A stretch of 64,000 nt of DNA from Toxoplasma gondii ME49. Lineage: Eukaryota; Apicomplexa; Conoidasida; Eucoccidiorida; Sarcocystidae. The translations under genes were made by a program, and so were the position numbers. Shown here piece after piece: positions 1 to 12,336 of this stretch; the stretch's first letter is position 1, and each line of letters starts with the position of its first letter. The stretch is taken from assembly GCF_000006565.2 (NCBI RefSeq), contig NC_031472.1, forward strand, positions 835,227 to 899,226, written 5' to 3'. Under the pieces are notes generated by a model that was given only the letters and a program-made list of their open reading frames with translations, searched no databases and was not told where the DNA came from.

Positions 1-33
1 TCTTCACTCCCCGATTCCTCCTTGCTGCCGCAG

Positions 34-2224
34 GCCCTGTGTCTCTTTCGTTCACTCAAGGACGCCCCCGGATATCTGTTGCTTTTGCTAGGTGGCTAGA
101 GCCGTGTCTGTCGGTCGTGAACATATCGTCTTCGGCGCAGTGTCTGGTCGACAGCGCAGCGGCGGTTTTCTCTTCGGTCCCTGCTCTCCCGGGGTGTACA
201 GACACCCCTGAGCACGCGCGCTGCGACCACGCCCATGCCTCTCGCGACAGTCTGGCCATTTCTGGAGGCGGAAACTTCCGCATCATTCCCGCCGCGGCCT
301 TTTGCGACATTTGCATTCGCCTGGTCCCTTCGCAAAACCCGGTCACCGTCTTCCTTGCCCTGAAACGCTACGTCGAGGCACTCGTCCGAGACATGCAGTC
401 GGAGCACCAGGTGTTCGTCCATTTGGTCGGCCACGGCCAAGGCTGGAAGACGAACAAGCAAAGCGAGAGCGCGAAGGCGCTCTTCTCGGCGGCTCAACAG
501 GCTGTTCAAGAAGTAAGTCGAGAAGAACAACTTGATGTTTCGTCTCGACCAACATGTCACGCGAGAGTTGGACATTTGGCAGGGGCGATGCGAGAGGTCT
601 TCTGGTGACTCGCATCCAAGACAGACAACTCTTTCCAGGGGCGCCTGAGGATCGCCGTTGGGTGTGTCGGTTGCGCCTTAAGAGAAAGCGCGTCTCTTTT
701 ATCTCTGTGTTTTCGTTTGATGTTCTGTGAAACGCTCTTCCCGCGCGTTCTTCGTCCAGATTTCTCTTCTCTCGGTAGTTGCCGAGCGCATTCGCCGTCG
801 TGGCAGTCCTGTCTCCAAAGGTCGTTTCCTTCCGCTTGATCCCGCTTCGCAGTGTCGCCCTCCTTGCTTTCTCTGCGTTCTTTGCTGAACCTCAGATTTG
901 CTCCTCACCTAGCTTTCACCCGATGTTCTTTTCCGTGGTCTCCTTCCCACGGTGCTTCCCGAGCAACTGCAACGACCCTTCTACGTATACAAATATATAT
1001 ATATATATATATATTGTATATACATATAAGTGAATATCGTACCGAAACGCAGACATTTATGTATGCTCATATATATATGCATATATATTTTTCTTTACTT
1101 GTGTGATAATATTAGATGTATGTAGACTTCTTTGTACTTCTTTGTAAGTGTGGCGCTCAGGTGCGTGTCTCTCTTTTCTGAGTTGTTCTGTGCCTGTCCT
1201 TTGAGTACAGATCTGGGGCGTGGAACCTCTCCACATTCTCGAAGGAGGATCGATGCCGGTGATCAAACTCTTGACGGATCTTTTGATTCGACACATTGCC
1301 CTTTCGAGAGGATCTTCTGCTTCGTGTCCTCCCCGTTCTTGTCTCCGTTCTCCTTCTTTTTCTTCTTCTTCTTTCGCGGGGCTCGAGAAGCAGCGACGCG
1401 CGAGCGAGAAGCCGGACCTCTCGGCGGGGAGTCTCCAGGGAAACGAAGGACAGGACACAGAAGGACAGACCGAGGAAGATGGAAGCTTCGACGACGTCGT
1501 CGCCATTCAGATTCCCCTCGGCCAAGCCAGCGACAATGCTCATCTGCCCAACGAACGCATTCGCGTCATCAATCTGTACCGCGTAAGAGAAAACAAAGGT
1601 TAAACGCAGCCGGTTTGCAGACACAGTGAAATACACATATGCATACATGGAACGTGAGCAGAGACTTATCATCTGCGTAGCAAATTATATACATATATAT
1701 ATATGAATAAACATGGATATCTTCCAAGAGGAGGACTACAATAGCTGCAGTCATATATATACTTATATATATATATATATGTATATATGCATGACGGTGG
1801 AAGTCTCTATCAAAGCCGTGTCAAGTGTCCAGCGATACCTGCATCCGTGCATATGCAGACATCCATGAGTGTGTGCAGATTTCGGTGCGGATAGAAAGAG
1901 AGAGCACTCTGAGTGGTATTGGTGCACTGGTTTCCGAGGTGTATATTACAGGTGAGGAGGTCGTTCGCTCAGGAGACCTGCGTGTGACGATCTGTTTGCC
2001 TACGAGTTGCGTGCAAAGAGAGCTTGCGTTGTCTCGATGAAGAGACGCAGCCACTCATCGACTTCCGGGGGAGAGTCTCGTTGCTTGATATGACGTTCGC
2101 GGCCCCGGCGGACTCCGATTCCTCGAACGCCGGATTGTTTTGGCTGTTTTGTTCTCAGGGTGTCAAGGTGTTGGAGCGCACGCTGGATCTGTTAGCTCAA
2201 TTGCAGAGGAGAATCTTGTGTTGA
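34..2224 (+). CDS. M20-family metallopeptidase (dipeptidase-like), C-terminal part; 5' end outside window
   Basis: Three exons are visible: 34-512, 1211-1582 and 2159-2224 (stop TGA), each bounded by AG/GT and joined in phase 0. The first starts two bases into a codon, so upstream exons lie outside the window. Exon 1 carries the lid/dimerisation part of the M20 family (motif RWLEPCLSV, then GGGNFRIIPAAAFCDICIRL). Exon 2 has LEGGSMPVI and PLGQASDNAHLPNE; in this family the His of the NAH segment is a metal ligand of the catalytic domain. The family hydrolyses dipeptides or other short peptide-like substrates with two metal ions, usually in the cytosol. The Arg normally found in the REGGS motif is Leu here. 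About 70 Ser/Arg/Glu-rich residues are inserted between the two exon-2 motifs. The N-terminal metal-binding half is not visible, so activity cannot be judged. Confidence 0.85.
990..1800. repeat. TA-rich microsatellites in M20 introns
   Basis: Runs of alternating TA lie at about 991-1031, 1062-1090, 1684-1705 and 1753-1790. They flank exon 2 of the M20 gene inside its two introns. The same type of repeat recurs through the window. Confidence 0.9.
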
Positions 2225-2934
2225 TTCGTTCTCTCTGTCTTCGCTGTCGCCTCTGTGTTTTTGCCGTCTTGGGTCTCGGGGGACAGCCGCCGTGCGAGAC
2301 AGAACCGCTGTGGGGAGGTCCGCTTGCGCCTGTGGGCAGAAATGGGGAAAAGGCAGGTGACTCGACGGATCGACTGAAGAGGGAACGGGTGGCTCAACGG
2401 GAGACGCGAGACGTGACCTCTGAGCAGAGCGGGAAAGAGGATGAGGCAAGCCTTGGGGGGGGGGGGGCAAGGAGTCAACGCAGGGCTTGGGTTTCCGTCG
2501 AGAAAAGAGGTCACCACGGCGTACGGAGCACTTCAGCTCGGGCGTCCACAGTCTGCGTGTCCATTCGCTTGTCCTTGTTTTAGTGCACAGACCCCAGTGG
2601 TACAGATGCACATTCCATTCCGTAGAGGCATACCGTTCACGGCTGTCCAGTATAGATGTATCGCAGTTCGTGTACTCATACCACATGTTGTCGCTGCCAG
2701 ATAGGCCGAAGTGAACTTAAGATGCGCGTCTCTGGGCGCCTGCAGGTGTCATTTCCGAACGACCGTCGCACACCGATCCTGACACAGGACACGATCCGCA
2801 AAAGGGCATGTGCGTGGACTCTAAATTTCTGCAGGAGAAAAGGGAAACACCCAACCGTTTCTCCGACATAGATCTGCCGTCCTTATCGTCACTCACTCGT
2901 AAATATTTACTTTGATGTCTACATGTTTTTTTAT

Positions 2935-2980
<46 letters not shown>

Positions 2981-4571
2981 TTTTTCACCTCAAGGAGAGG
3001 AGGTAGAAAATGGAAAGCGTGGGCATCGGAGAAGCAGAGAGCCGTGGGCGTGCGGGTACGCAAGTGACGTACCTCTGGTGCATTTCTGTACGGTGAATCG
3101 ATGTTCGCCTGCCTACGGGACCTTCGGTGAGGCGAGTTCGTTGCGTTTTTTTGATGCGATTCACCGCAAGGCACAACTGTGCCAAAAAGAAACTGCTCAC
3201 ACGTTGGCGTAATTGTTCGACTGCCATCTTCAATCCTCATTTCTTCGGGCGAAACACCGCATTTTCGGTGTGCAGTTAAACCAGCCGTGGTCGACCGGGA
3301 CCGCCGCGGGTTCGCAGTGAGGTTCATGCACATAGCTGTGCAGCGGGCATTATGTGCACCAAACAAACGGCGAGTTTTTCTGACGTAGACGCGGGTACGA
3401 GAAATGCCCTCCGCGTCCGTTTGGTGGCCGTCCAGGCTGCGTCCTCTTTTTCCGTAGACAGTCAATGTACGAAAGAATCACAAGGTCGCCTTGCGCCTCC
3501 TATTTATTGGGTCGCGTGGCAGCTGTCGCTGTGTCACACTCAAAAATTCAAGCTTGCACAAAAGCTATCTCGGTTGCCCTTAGTAGTACACCTGTGTGGT
3601 CCAGAGTGCTGCTGTTGGGAGCGTCTCAACGGTCGTCGCGTTCGAGTTGATTCTCTGTTCGTTCAGGTGGCGTTCTCCCGTGGAGGCTTTCTCGTGTACG
3701 CTCGGTCCGGTCTGTTTCGACATCTATTTCCGTTCCCTTCTCCTTTCTGGGAGGACAGACGCAACGGTTTTTCCTTCGCCATGCGCGTTGGTTCCTTCGT
3801 TCACGCGCCGCTGTACTTCCTCGGCGGATTCTGGCTATTGCGAACATCGGTGCCAGACAGTGGCTTCCATGTGCTCGACGGTTGCGTCCATACTAGAGAG
3901 CCACTCACGCTCGCTGCTGTCCACAGGGTATGCCTATGAACTCACTCATCACTTTCCACCTGTTCATGTTGCCAGTTGGGTTCATGTCGCACAGCGCATC
4001 CACCGTGCACACAATGGCGAGATTTTTTGCCTTCGAATGACTCGGCTGAATCCCGTCCACGAGGCACAACTCCCACTACGGTGGGAACATAACGCACACA
4101 CCACTTGACACACCACTTGGAAATGCTCGATCTTTTTTTTCTGAGTGCGGCGGTTGAACGCATCACAACGCAACTGCTCTGCAGATGTCGCTGTTCAATT
4201 GCGAGAAATGTGCCGGCAGACACGTGTTGACTTTGTACCACATTAGGCGGCCACGGGTACACAACGCTTGTGGCCTGCCTGTCAGGAGATCTGCAGCTGC
4301 TGCCGGAGATAAAAATACTTCCAAATGCCCACGACCATAGCAGCTCAAATCTGTTTCGTGGCATGTCGTTCCCCAGTTTCCGTTCATACAACTCCTATTC
4401 GTTCCCCGCATGTGACGCGTGGCTGTTAGCAACGAAAACCACGTGTAGACCACCTGCGAGTGGCATCGAAGAAAAATGACAATTCCTCTGTGAAACTCTT
4501 CCCATGGGTCCCAAACGCTGCCGAAGAGCTTTAGGAATGCACGCGAGAGCGGCTGTGTTTCGCCTCTGTTC
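2225..4571. other. Intergenic stretch between M20 peptidase and secreted protein
   Basis: I see no convincing gene. Only short open frames occur, without splice-site or homology support. It holds the 3' flanks of two convergent genes, a G run at 2456-2467 and a pure TA microsatellite at 2939-2976. Confidence 0.6.
2939..2976. repeat. (TA)n microsatellite
   Basis: Uninterrupted AT dinucleotide run of 38 bases in the intergenic stretch downstream of the M20 gene. Confidence 0.95.
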
Positions 4572-5930
4572 CTACGTACGCTGTGCCCTTTCAATTGCCT
4601 GCATGGCTACCAGAACATGCTCGGGTACCGGCTCTATACCGGGAGGTGCACGTAGCTGAGCAGCCTGTTCTTCAGGAATGCCGACGCTGAATGGTATCTC
4701 TCGGACTACACGAGCCAAGTGGTGATCGACTGCACTGCCAAGCCGGGTTTCCTTCTTTTCTCTGAGGTCTCGCCGTCGTCTGAATAGCTCCTCGGAGCCA
4801 GGTTCTGCTCTCTCCACCTCCTCTTCCGCTTCCACTATACCAGGCACATATAGTTCTCTCAGAAGGTTAGCTTCACGTGAGGTCGATTCCAACAGTGATC
4901 GAGCTTCATCGAAACGTCCTTGCCGCACAATCTGAAGCTGTTGCTCCGGCGTGAGTCTCCTCATGTCTTGCCTGGTGATATCTGCACCCACCATATCTGC
5001 TGCGGCAGCTAACCGGACGGAAAGTGTTTCCACTTCCTTCCGTTTTTCAGTAAAATACTCAAGTACATCCTCCAAGGCTGCCGTCGTCTCCATCGCTGCC
5101 TTCGCGTCCTCGTCGAATCTTGCCCTTTCATATCTTTCCTGTTCGTGTTCGTGGAACCTGATTGCTTCTGAAACCCTGTCCATCTCATGTCGGAGCTGCT
5201 GAGCCAGACTGACAGCGGCATTCCTTCGCCCAGTAAGATAGAAATACGCTGAAGCATTCCTGTTTCTCTCCGCACGTATCTCAGCATCACGATAGCGCCG
5301 ATAACCGTAGAATGACAACAAGGCAAGAACAGTCCCTATAGCGAGACCAATAGCATACCGCAGTCGCCTGCACGCCGGCCGAGTCAGGCGCCTGGTTTTC
5401 GCCTTCCCAGGATTCTCCGTGCCAATCAGCGAGCGTGAACCATCGCGCCACCCTCGTGTGTCGCTTTCGTCAACCACATTTTCTTGTCCGTTCGAGAATT
5501 CAGGCTTCCTGCCCTCTGCCCCGGCTAATGGAGTGGAGGGGTCCTTGGTTTCCCCTGGTTTGTTCGCAGTTGCTGTGCTTTTGTTTTGCTTCGTCCGTGC
5601 CGCAGTCTCGCGCTTTTCCTTCTCATCTGGACCTCGTGCCGAGGCCTGGTCCCCAGGAGTGTCCCCTCTGACGCCGACCGCCTTTGCGGCTTCCTCTGCT
5701 ACTGTTGCTGTTTTTGCGCCAGCGTCTCCGGAAGCCATGGAGTGTTTTCGTTGTTTACGTGGGTTCTTCGTTGGACTCTGCATGATGATGTGTGGCAAGC
5801 TGGAAGGCAGCACGGAAGGTCCCGGCGCGCTTCCGGCACCCGGCTTCGCCTTCCGGGACCCCAGGGGCTGCCCGTCTACGCGGCCCAGAACAGCCAGAAC
5901 GGAGACCACCACATACACTATCGAATGCAT
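4572..5930 (-). CDS. Secreted single-span protein, dense-granule-like candidate
   Basis: Single-exon frame of 452 residues. I start at the ATG at 5930 because it opens a good signal peptide (about residues 1-20, MHSIVYVVVSVLAVLGRVDG); the open frame further upstream has no earlier ATG. Residues 21-180 are polar, Lys/Ala/Glu-rich and probably disordered. A transmembrane segment lies at about 192-210, followed by Tyr/Arg (YGYRRYRD). The rest is a charged, helix-rich domain with coiled-coil character. Two RRL cores, RRLTR (180-184) and RRLRY (188-192), lie just before the membrane segment; RRL is the core of the Toxoplasma export/ASP5 cleavage motif (TEXEL). No enzyme family is recognised. The architecture fits dense-granule or vacuole-membrane proteins of coccidia, which is inference. 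Confidence 0.7.
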   Translation of the reverse strand: MHSIVYVVVSVLAVLGRVDGQPLGSRKAKPGAGSAPGPSVLPSSLPHIIMQSPTKNPRKQRKHSMASGDAGAKTATVAEEAAKAVGVRGDTPGDQASARGPDEKEKRETAARTKQNKSTATANKPGETKDPSTPLAGAEGRKPEFSNGQENVVDESDTRGWRDGSRSLIGTENPGKAKTRRLTRPACRRLRYAIGLAIGTVLALLSFYGYRRYRDAEIRAERNRNASAYFYLTGRRNAAVSLAQQLRHEMDRVSEAIRFHEHEQERYERARFDEDAKAAMETTAALEDVLEYFTEKRKEVETLSVRLAAAADMVGADITRQDMRRLTPEQQLQIVRQGRFDEARSLLESTSREANLLRELYVPGIVEAEEEVERAEPGSEELFRRRRDLREKKETRLGSAVDHHLARVVREIPFSVGIPEEQAAQLRAPPGIEPVPEHVLVAMQAIERAQRT

Positions 5931-7658
5931 GCTGCTGTGTCCAAATCTGGAACTCGACACACGCTACAAAAGCCCCGCTCGTCATCTAACCAGTGGCGCG
6001 CCTGCGCTTGAGGCAGACGACACGCGCACACTCTGGCGGCACACCACCACGGAAAAACACGGCGACAAAGCAAACCGGGCACCTGAGCGGCTGGAAAACT
6101 CGAGCTACTTTCCTTCAGAGCACATCCGTTACACGGCACTGAACACGGCAAAACTCTGTTCATGGAAATCAAACAAGCTGTCACAGACTGTAGTTGTGAA
6201 ACGTGGTCAGTTCACCTAGGCGAGACGATCTGGGTGTCTCGGAACAACACTGTAGCACCCCAGAAACTCAGTCTGACCCTGTCGTAGGACGTATCAGAGG
6301 GACGAAGTGGAGAGTACTTACAACCTTCACGCCTCCTGTCGACACTGACCGGAAGTTCAGTGCTGCGAACCCCTCCCAGCGCAACCCACTGGAGCTGACA
6401 TCGGAAGGTCAAGACTCTCTCAGTTTGGCCGCCGTTACCCTGGCCAGTGACTGTCCGCCCCACATTTGCTTCGGCTCGCCTTTTCCTGAGGCCGCGGCCG
6501 CAAAACGTCCGTTGTCACTGGCGGCGGGGACTATCGTGGACTATGCAGGCAGTTCAAAATGGAAACGACCTCGTGACACGCCAACGGAATTGACCAGACG
6601 GGGTCGTCGGGGCTACAGCCTAAGAGGGTGCACCGCGGAGTACAGACCGCAAGACAGACCAGACCAACCCACAGGAGACTACGGGGAACGGTCAGAGTGT
6701 GCGTTGACATCTCGAAAGAGCAAGCGCCAGAAAGGCAATTTCTGCACCGAAATAACGAAAGTACAGAGCGACAGACATCCGAAAACTCCATACTCGTCGC
6801 ATCCAGATTGTGTGTCGCCCGCTCGAGCAACGCGGAGTTCTCGATCGCAGTGCGTCTCGCCGGACGACCACGGAGCAGACGTAGTGACTACGGGGCTGGC
6901 TGGACAGCTAAAACGCGATTCCATGGTATCTGTAAACTCCCTCTTTTTGCGGAGTAGACACTTCGAGTTCGACTACGGTGAGGTCTCTTCTTTGGCGGCT
7001 TCGGTTTGATGGCACGCGTTTTTCAAACGCCGATCGTCGAAGGAACAGCACACATGCTGCTTTCAACACGGGCTGCCGCTGAGCGCCTGGCCAGTACCGC
7101 AACTGAACGGTGGAGCAATCAGCGAAAAGCGCCCGCCCTAATCATTGTAGCAGCCAGACTGGAAGAAAAGTCGAGAGAACCCAACTCGAGTGTGCGGTGT
7201 AAATGCTAAAGTGCGATTCTACAGTGACCAACGCAGGTGGCATTCATTCTCCGTTTTGTCTCAACCCCCGATCTGACCGCTCTCTGTTCTGACCGCTCTC
7301 TGTTCAGACCGCTCGAATGCGTGCCGAATGGAGTGCCTCTAGCGCAAAGCTGGGGAACGCTACAGACGAGAAGATTTCTGACAGAACCTCCCGTTCCCGT
7401 GCGGTCGGTTAAGAGGTGGAAACCGAGTTTGTGTCACCTTTTTGGGGCGTGGACACAAAGTGTTTGTAGGAGGGAAAGTAAACTTCGGTCGAGTTAGCAG
7501 TTCAAAGACACACTTAGGCGCGCTTCAAGATGCGAAAAGCTGTCAGTGGAGAGGTGACTGTGTGGGTGTTTAGGCTGATCGGCTTCTCCCACGAGACAGG
7601 GGAAGCTTCCTGCGAAGACCACCCCCTGTGACCCCCCAAATGCAATGAAAACACTGCC
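5931..7658. other. Intergenic: promoter side of secreted gene, 3' flank of ATP11
   Basis: An open frame of about 268 codons runs on the plus strand to a stop at 7007-7009. Its only ATG lies close to the end, and I see no homology or clear splice signals, so I do not call it a gene. A short tandem repeat (16-base unit, about 2.6 copies) lies at 7273-7314. Part of this stretch should be the promoter of the gene starting at 5930. Confidence 0.5.
7273..7314. repeat. Short tandem repeat, 16-base unit
   Basis: CTGACCGCTCTCTGTT occurs twice in tandem, followed by a partial third copy with one change (CAGACCGCTC). Confidence 0.85.
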
Positions 7659-8962
7659 TCACTCCCCGGAGAGCTGGAGACGGGGAGGCGTTTGCAGCGG
7701 GAAGTTAAACCACCGACGTTGTTCTTCCTGGAAAACGTCAAAGGAGAACTCGCGAGGCTTCAGATTGAACTCCAACACCCATCTCGACAGATTCGGGTCC
7801 GAGTAGAAGAGCAGCAGAAGACTCAGCAAGTGGCCGCCCTCTGCCTTCGAGAGACACTCACCCCTGAGAATGTCAGCCTGGACCAAACTGAGATTCTTCT
7901 CGGTCCCCAGTTCGTCGAAAAACGTGACGACGAGAAATGGAGAGGGCTGACCTGGATTCTGCAGTAACGACCAACACGACGTCTCAGGCATTCATTGCTC
8001 GCGAAGGCAGAGATGCCGAAGGACAGGGGAGAGCATGAAAGGGAAACTGAAGCAAGACAACTAAATACTGAGGGAAGAAACGAGGAGGAAAAGGCGACGA
8101 CCGTGGGGGGAGACACCCAAGGGACAGAAGCGGCGGTAACGGCAACACTCGAGGAAAACAGGATAACGGTGTGCATTGGGTGAGAATACAGAGGAGCCGG
8201 ACTAGAGACGAGACGATGGAGACGGCAGAAGAAGAGGCAAACAACCACACAGCGAGAGGATGGGCAGCCGACGGGCGAGCGCATAGACTACAAAGGCACC
8301 CGTGCAACATAGACGCGAAGAACTGGAGAACACAGCGGTTGCACCGATAGCGCCCACCAAAAGCCGGAACACAGCTAGGGAACTCGAGCCGATATAGACA
8401 TATACATATATATATATATATAAATATATGTATGTATATATATGTTTGTGTACATGTTTATATGTGTGTGTATCGGACTACCTATTTGCATATACACACA
8501 TGATGCGGGCGCAGACACACAACGACATGCGAGGAAGAGACACCCCGTCAGATTCCGCGGGTCACGTATCGACAGGTGAAGGCCGAGTGGGGACAGCAGA
8601 TCAAGTTGGAGATACAGCCGAGAGAACTGAGCAGAGTTCGCGTCGGACTGGTCCGTCATGCATACGCGCCGAGAAAGAAACACACAGAGATGTGAGTGTG
8701 AGTGTACAGACACAAATTTGCAAATGAACATGCGCAGATGCGCAACACCGGCGCAGACGGCACGGTTTGTGTTCAGCATCGGAAAGAAAAGAAGACATCG
8801 TCTCGCTGTTTCTTCGACCGCGCGCGTCCACCACTTCCATGTCTCCTTCGAAAACGCAGACAAACCGTAACCTGAACGCTTCTCCATCTAGCCGGACATA
8901 AGTGTACATACACGCGCGGACAAGTCTGCACAGACCTGAGCATTTGTGGGTGTCTTCACCCA

Positions 8963-9005
<43 letters not shown>

Positions 9006-10328
9006 GTACATGTGTGTCTTGATCAGCCGATAAGGACTTTCCTAAGAATGTGCAGACGGTCAGAAACTGAGTAAGGAGGACCTAACAGTTTGTGAAAAGT
9101 CGCTTCGTTCACCTGAGTGTACTCGTGGAGAGAAGTGACTAGGCAAATGCGTGGACCTTGGAACTGAATGAAAAACGTTTCAAATGAAGCGCCGCCTTCT
9201 CCCCGGGGAAGAGGCACAACGAAGTGAGGAGCGACTTGCGCGCTGAAAAAAACAGAGCAATCACGGCATTGCCTCCGCATCATCCACATGCGCTGTTCTC
9301 TCTTGATCTCCCTTGTTCTCTTCCCCGCAGAGTTTTCGCACTCCTCAGGACGCATCCATTTGCGGCATTCTCGCTCTCCTGGACGTTTTCTGTCCGCTGC
9401 ATCCTTCAGAAGATCTCTGCCTCCACCTTCCTATCCGAGGAATCCCCCTATCTCTCTCTTGTTTTATCTTCTCCTATCTCCCTCTTGTTTTATCTTCTCC
9501 GTTTTCATTCACTCTTCAGCTCATCTTCCTCCTTCTTGCCCACTCCTCTGCCTCGCTGTCGACTTCGTTCGTCCGTTTCAGTTCGCTGTCGCTCTGGATT
9601 CTTCTCTCTCTTCTTTCTCACTTTGCTGCGACGCGCTCGAACGCGTCGTGGGCGGTGCTGGCGGCGACGCTGAGAGGCTTTGAGTGAAAATGTTCCGCCC
9701 AGATCTCCGCAATTTCTTCGCGGCTCTTCAGCCGCAGCAGAGGCAGCTTCACGACGTCGCTCAGCTTCTTCGGGGACGGTAACGAAATGCAGAAGGACCG
9801 GCTCCGCGTGGACGCACACCAGAGAACGGCGGCCGGCTCGGCGGCAGCCAGCGCCCCTCCCAGGGGTCGGCGAAGGCCTGGCAAAGCGCAGACGGCTCTC
9901 GGAGAAGAGAACCGCGCAGACGAGGCAGAGGGAAGCAGCTGGGGGGAAGAAGGAGAAGGCGCCAAGCTCGGAGACAGGCGAGACGAGACGGAGCGCGCAG
10001 GGGAGCCGGAGGAGGCAGAGACTGCAGGCGATGAAAGCCAGCTTCGCCGCGCCTGCTGGAGAAAAGGAAAAATGCGCGACACCAAACGCCTTTCCTTCGC
10101 AGGGGAAGCGAGCAGAGCTTCGCTGCGAAAGAAGACATGCGCGATCTCCATGTCCTCACTTCGAGACACACAGAGAAGATGTCGGTGGAGAGAAAAGGAG
10201 AAGCTGAGAGAGGGAGAACGGAGGAGACAGCAGAAGGGAGAGCGGTGGGGAAACAAAGAGCGACGCAGGAAGACAGCGAAGGAGGAGCGCGGCCGGAGGA
10301 CGAAAACGAGAGAGCAAGGGTGAGACAC
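7659..10328 (-). CDS. ATP11/ATPAF1 family F1-ATPase assembly chaperone
   Basis: ATP11-family proteins bind free F1 beta subunits in the mitochondrial matrix and hold them for alpha3beta3 assembly. Three exons on the minus strand: 10328-9622 (ends in phase 2), 9242-9113 and 7958-7659 (stop). All have GT-AG borders and matching phases. Exon 1 has a long Arg/Ser-rich N-terminus fitting a mitochondrial presequence, then SDVVKLPLL and EIAEIWAEHF, typical of the family. Exon 2 has PHFVVPLPRGEG and TSLHEYTQ. Exon 3 has VVTFFDELG, ADILRGE and VLEFNLKPREFSFD, matching the conserved C-terminus. The length of 378 residues is somewhat longer than usual because of the N-terminus; an internal ATG at 10151 would give 319. 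The gene is divergent from SLY1, so the two may share a promoter region. Confidence 0.87.
8404..9002. repeat. TA microsatellites in ATP11 intron 2
   Basis: TA-rich runs at about 8404-8450 and a pure TA tract at about 8966-9002, both within the intron between exons 2 and 3 of ATP11. Confidence 0.9.
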
Positions 10329-11801
10329 GGAAACAAAGGGACAGAGGAAGACACGGAGAGAAAGCGAGAGAGGAAACTGAGGCGAAGAGAAACCAAGAAG
10401 AGAAGAGAGAGAGGACGAATCACTGCCGCTTGGTTTCTACAGGCGAGGAGCGAAAAGCGCGGACAAAGTGGCGGCTGCCAGCCGTACGCAGAAAGAAGTT
10501 CGCCTTACTGCCAAACAGAGAAGAGATGAGCATGAGGCCGAGAAGACCGTCAACAAAAGAGGAGAAAGGAAAAACAACGCGTGATGGCGAAGGGCCTTTC
10601 TCCTTCAGCAAAGGAGACAAAGAAGCGCCGAGAGCAACTCGAGTCTCTCAAACACACGCTGGGTAGCGAGGGGACGACCAGACCGGAGATCTCGATGTCC
10701 AAGTTGTTCACAAAGAACGTAGGAAAACGCCGACTGCTCAAGAGACAAAGACAGTCCTTCTGAGTTCTTTTGTGGATCTCAGAGAAGCAGAGAGCGAAGT
10801 TCTTTCTCAAGTCTTCTACGTGTGTGTCTCGCAGACGCGCATGCAGCGAAGCGAACTGTGCACGCTGACTGGCCCAGTGGAGGAAAAGGCGCCGCGAAGA
10901 GCGTTTTCAAAGACACGAAAAGTTTCGCGAAAAAAACGCTTTTTGCCGTGTGTCTTATCGTTTCTGGAGGAAACCGGAACACAACGGAAACTGCACAACT
11001 GTTTTCTTCAAATTCTCTCGTCTTGTCTACGTCCTGCTCGCTTCCCTCTCCATATCGCCCTGGCGACTCCTGTGTCTCCATTGTTTTTCCAGACGCTGTA
11101 TCCGGCGGTCTCTCGGCTGTCTCTCCTCATCGCCTGCTTCTCTCGCTGGCCTCTCTTCCGTGACTTCTTCACTCCTTGTGCTCCCTCCCTTCTTCCTTCG
11201 CCACTCTTTGCCTCAGGTTGACTTTCTCCTGCACTCACACGGTTTTCGCTCTGCCAGCTTTCCCGTCTGTCCCTCCAGAACTCTCTTTTACTTTCGGCGC
11301 CGATCTCTCGCTGCCTTCCATCGTCCTCAAAACTTTGCGCTCACCCTTGTCTCCTGTCTCTTCTCGCGACCGGACGCGCGTCTCGCTTCGGAGAAGAAGA
11401 CGGAAAAAGCGGAGAGAGGCCGTGAGAGGAGGCGAAGACAACGCAGCAGGCAACGAGGCGGAAACCGAGAGAACTGGACGGAGGGTGTAGAGAAGAGAGA
11501 CGGACAGAGATTGGAATGCGTGGGCTGTCTGCGAAGTTTGAATAAACTGTGGAGGGACAAAGGACCTTGTCAAAATGGTGGAGGTTTCATGGTCTTGCCT
11601 GCTTCCTTTCTAGTCCCAGCTGAACTCTATTCACCACTCTCCTCACTTTCTCTCCTCTTCCTCTCCTCTTCCTCTTCTTCTCCTGATCATTCGTCTGTCT
11701 GACCTGCCGCTCGCGGCTGTTGTCTCTCCCAACCTACGACCCTGCATCTTCTTCTCCTCTTCGCTCTTCGTCCTCGGTTTCTTGTTTTTCTCGCAGATAC
11801 A
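10329..11801. promoter_or_regulatory. Divergent ATP11/SLY1 upstream region
   Basis: The two start codons (10328 minus, 11802 plus) point away from each other, so both promoters must lie here. The half near ATP11 is purine-rich on the plus strand. The half near SLY1 is CT-rich and ends in TTTTTCTCGCAG just before the SLY1 ATG, so a 5' UTR intron is possible. No TATA-like element or other defined motif can be assigned, and no coding region is recognised. Confidence 0.5.
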
Positions 11802-12273
11802 ATGTCACTGAATCTGCAGGAGCGGCAGGCAGCCGCTCTTCAGGCCATGCTCGCTCTCGTACCACAGCGAGCTTCGAGCGCCTTCACCCAGACAGACGCT
11901 GCTCTCCCGCAAGCCTCGACGGCCTGGAAGATTCTGATTTTCGACAGTGCCGCAAAAGATATTCTCGCCCCCCTCATGACGGTGAGGACTCTGGAAAGTC
12001 GAGCAGCGACATCGAACAAGAAACAGAAGAAGAGGAGAGACGCAGTTTCAAGACTCTGCACAACGAGAGGGCGATTGCGGGGAGAAACAATCGATCGCGG
12101 AAGCGAAGGCGGGGGAGAGAAAAGAAGTTGCCAGAGCGGAGAAAGAAAATGGAGACCATGCAGCAAGAGAAAGGAGAGAAATTGACGACCTTTTTGGAGA
12201 TCAGGGGATCCTATGTGTATTCAGTCTCTACTGCTGATTTTTGTGACTTTCTGCTTCCTTGTCATCGGTTTCC

Positions 12274-12336
<63 letters not shown>

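Noticed and set aside
6203..7009. 268-codon plus-strand open frame
   Set aside because: Its only ATG is close to the stop; no homology or clear splice signals; lies in the expected upstream region of the minus-strand secreted gene.
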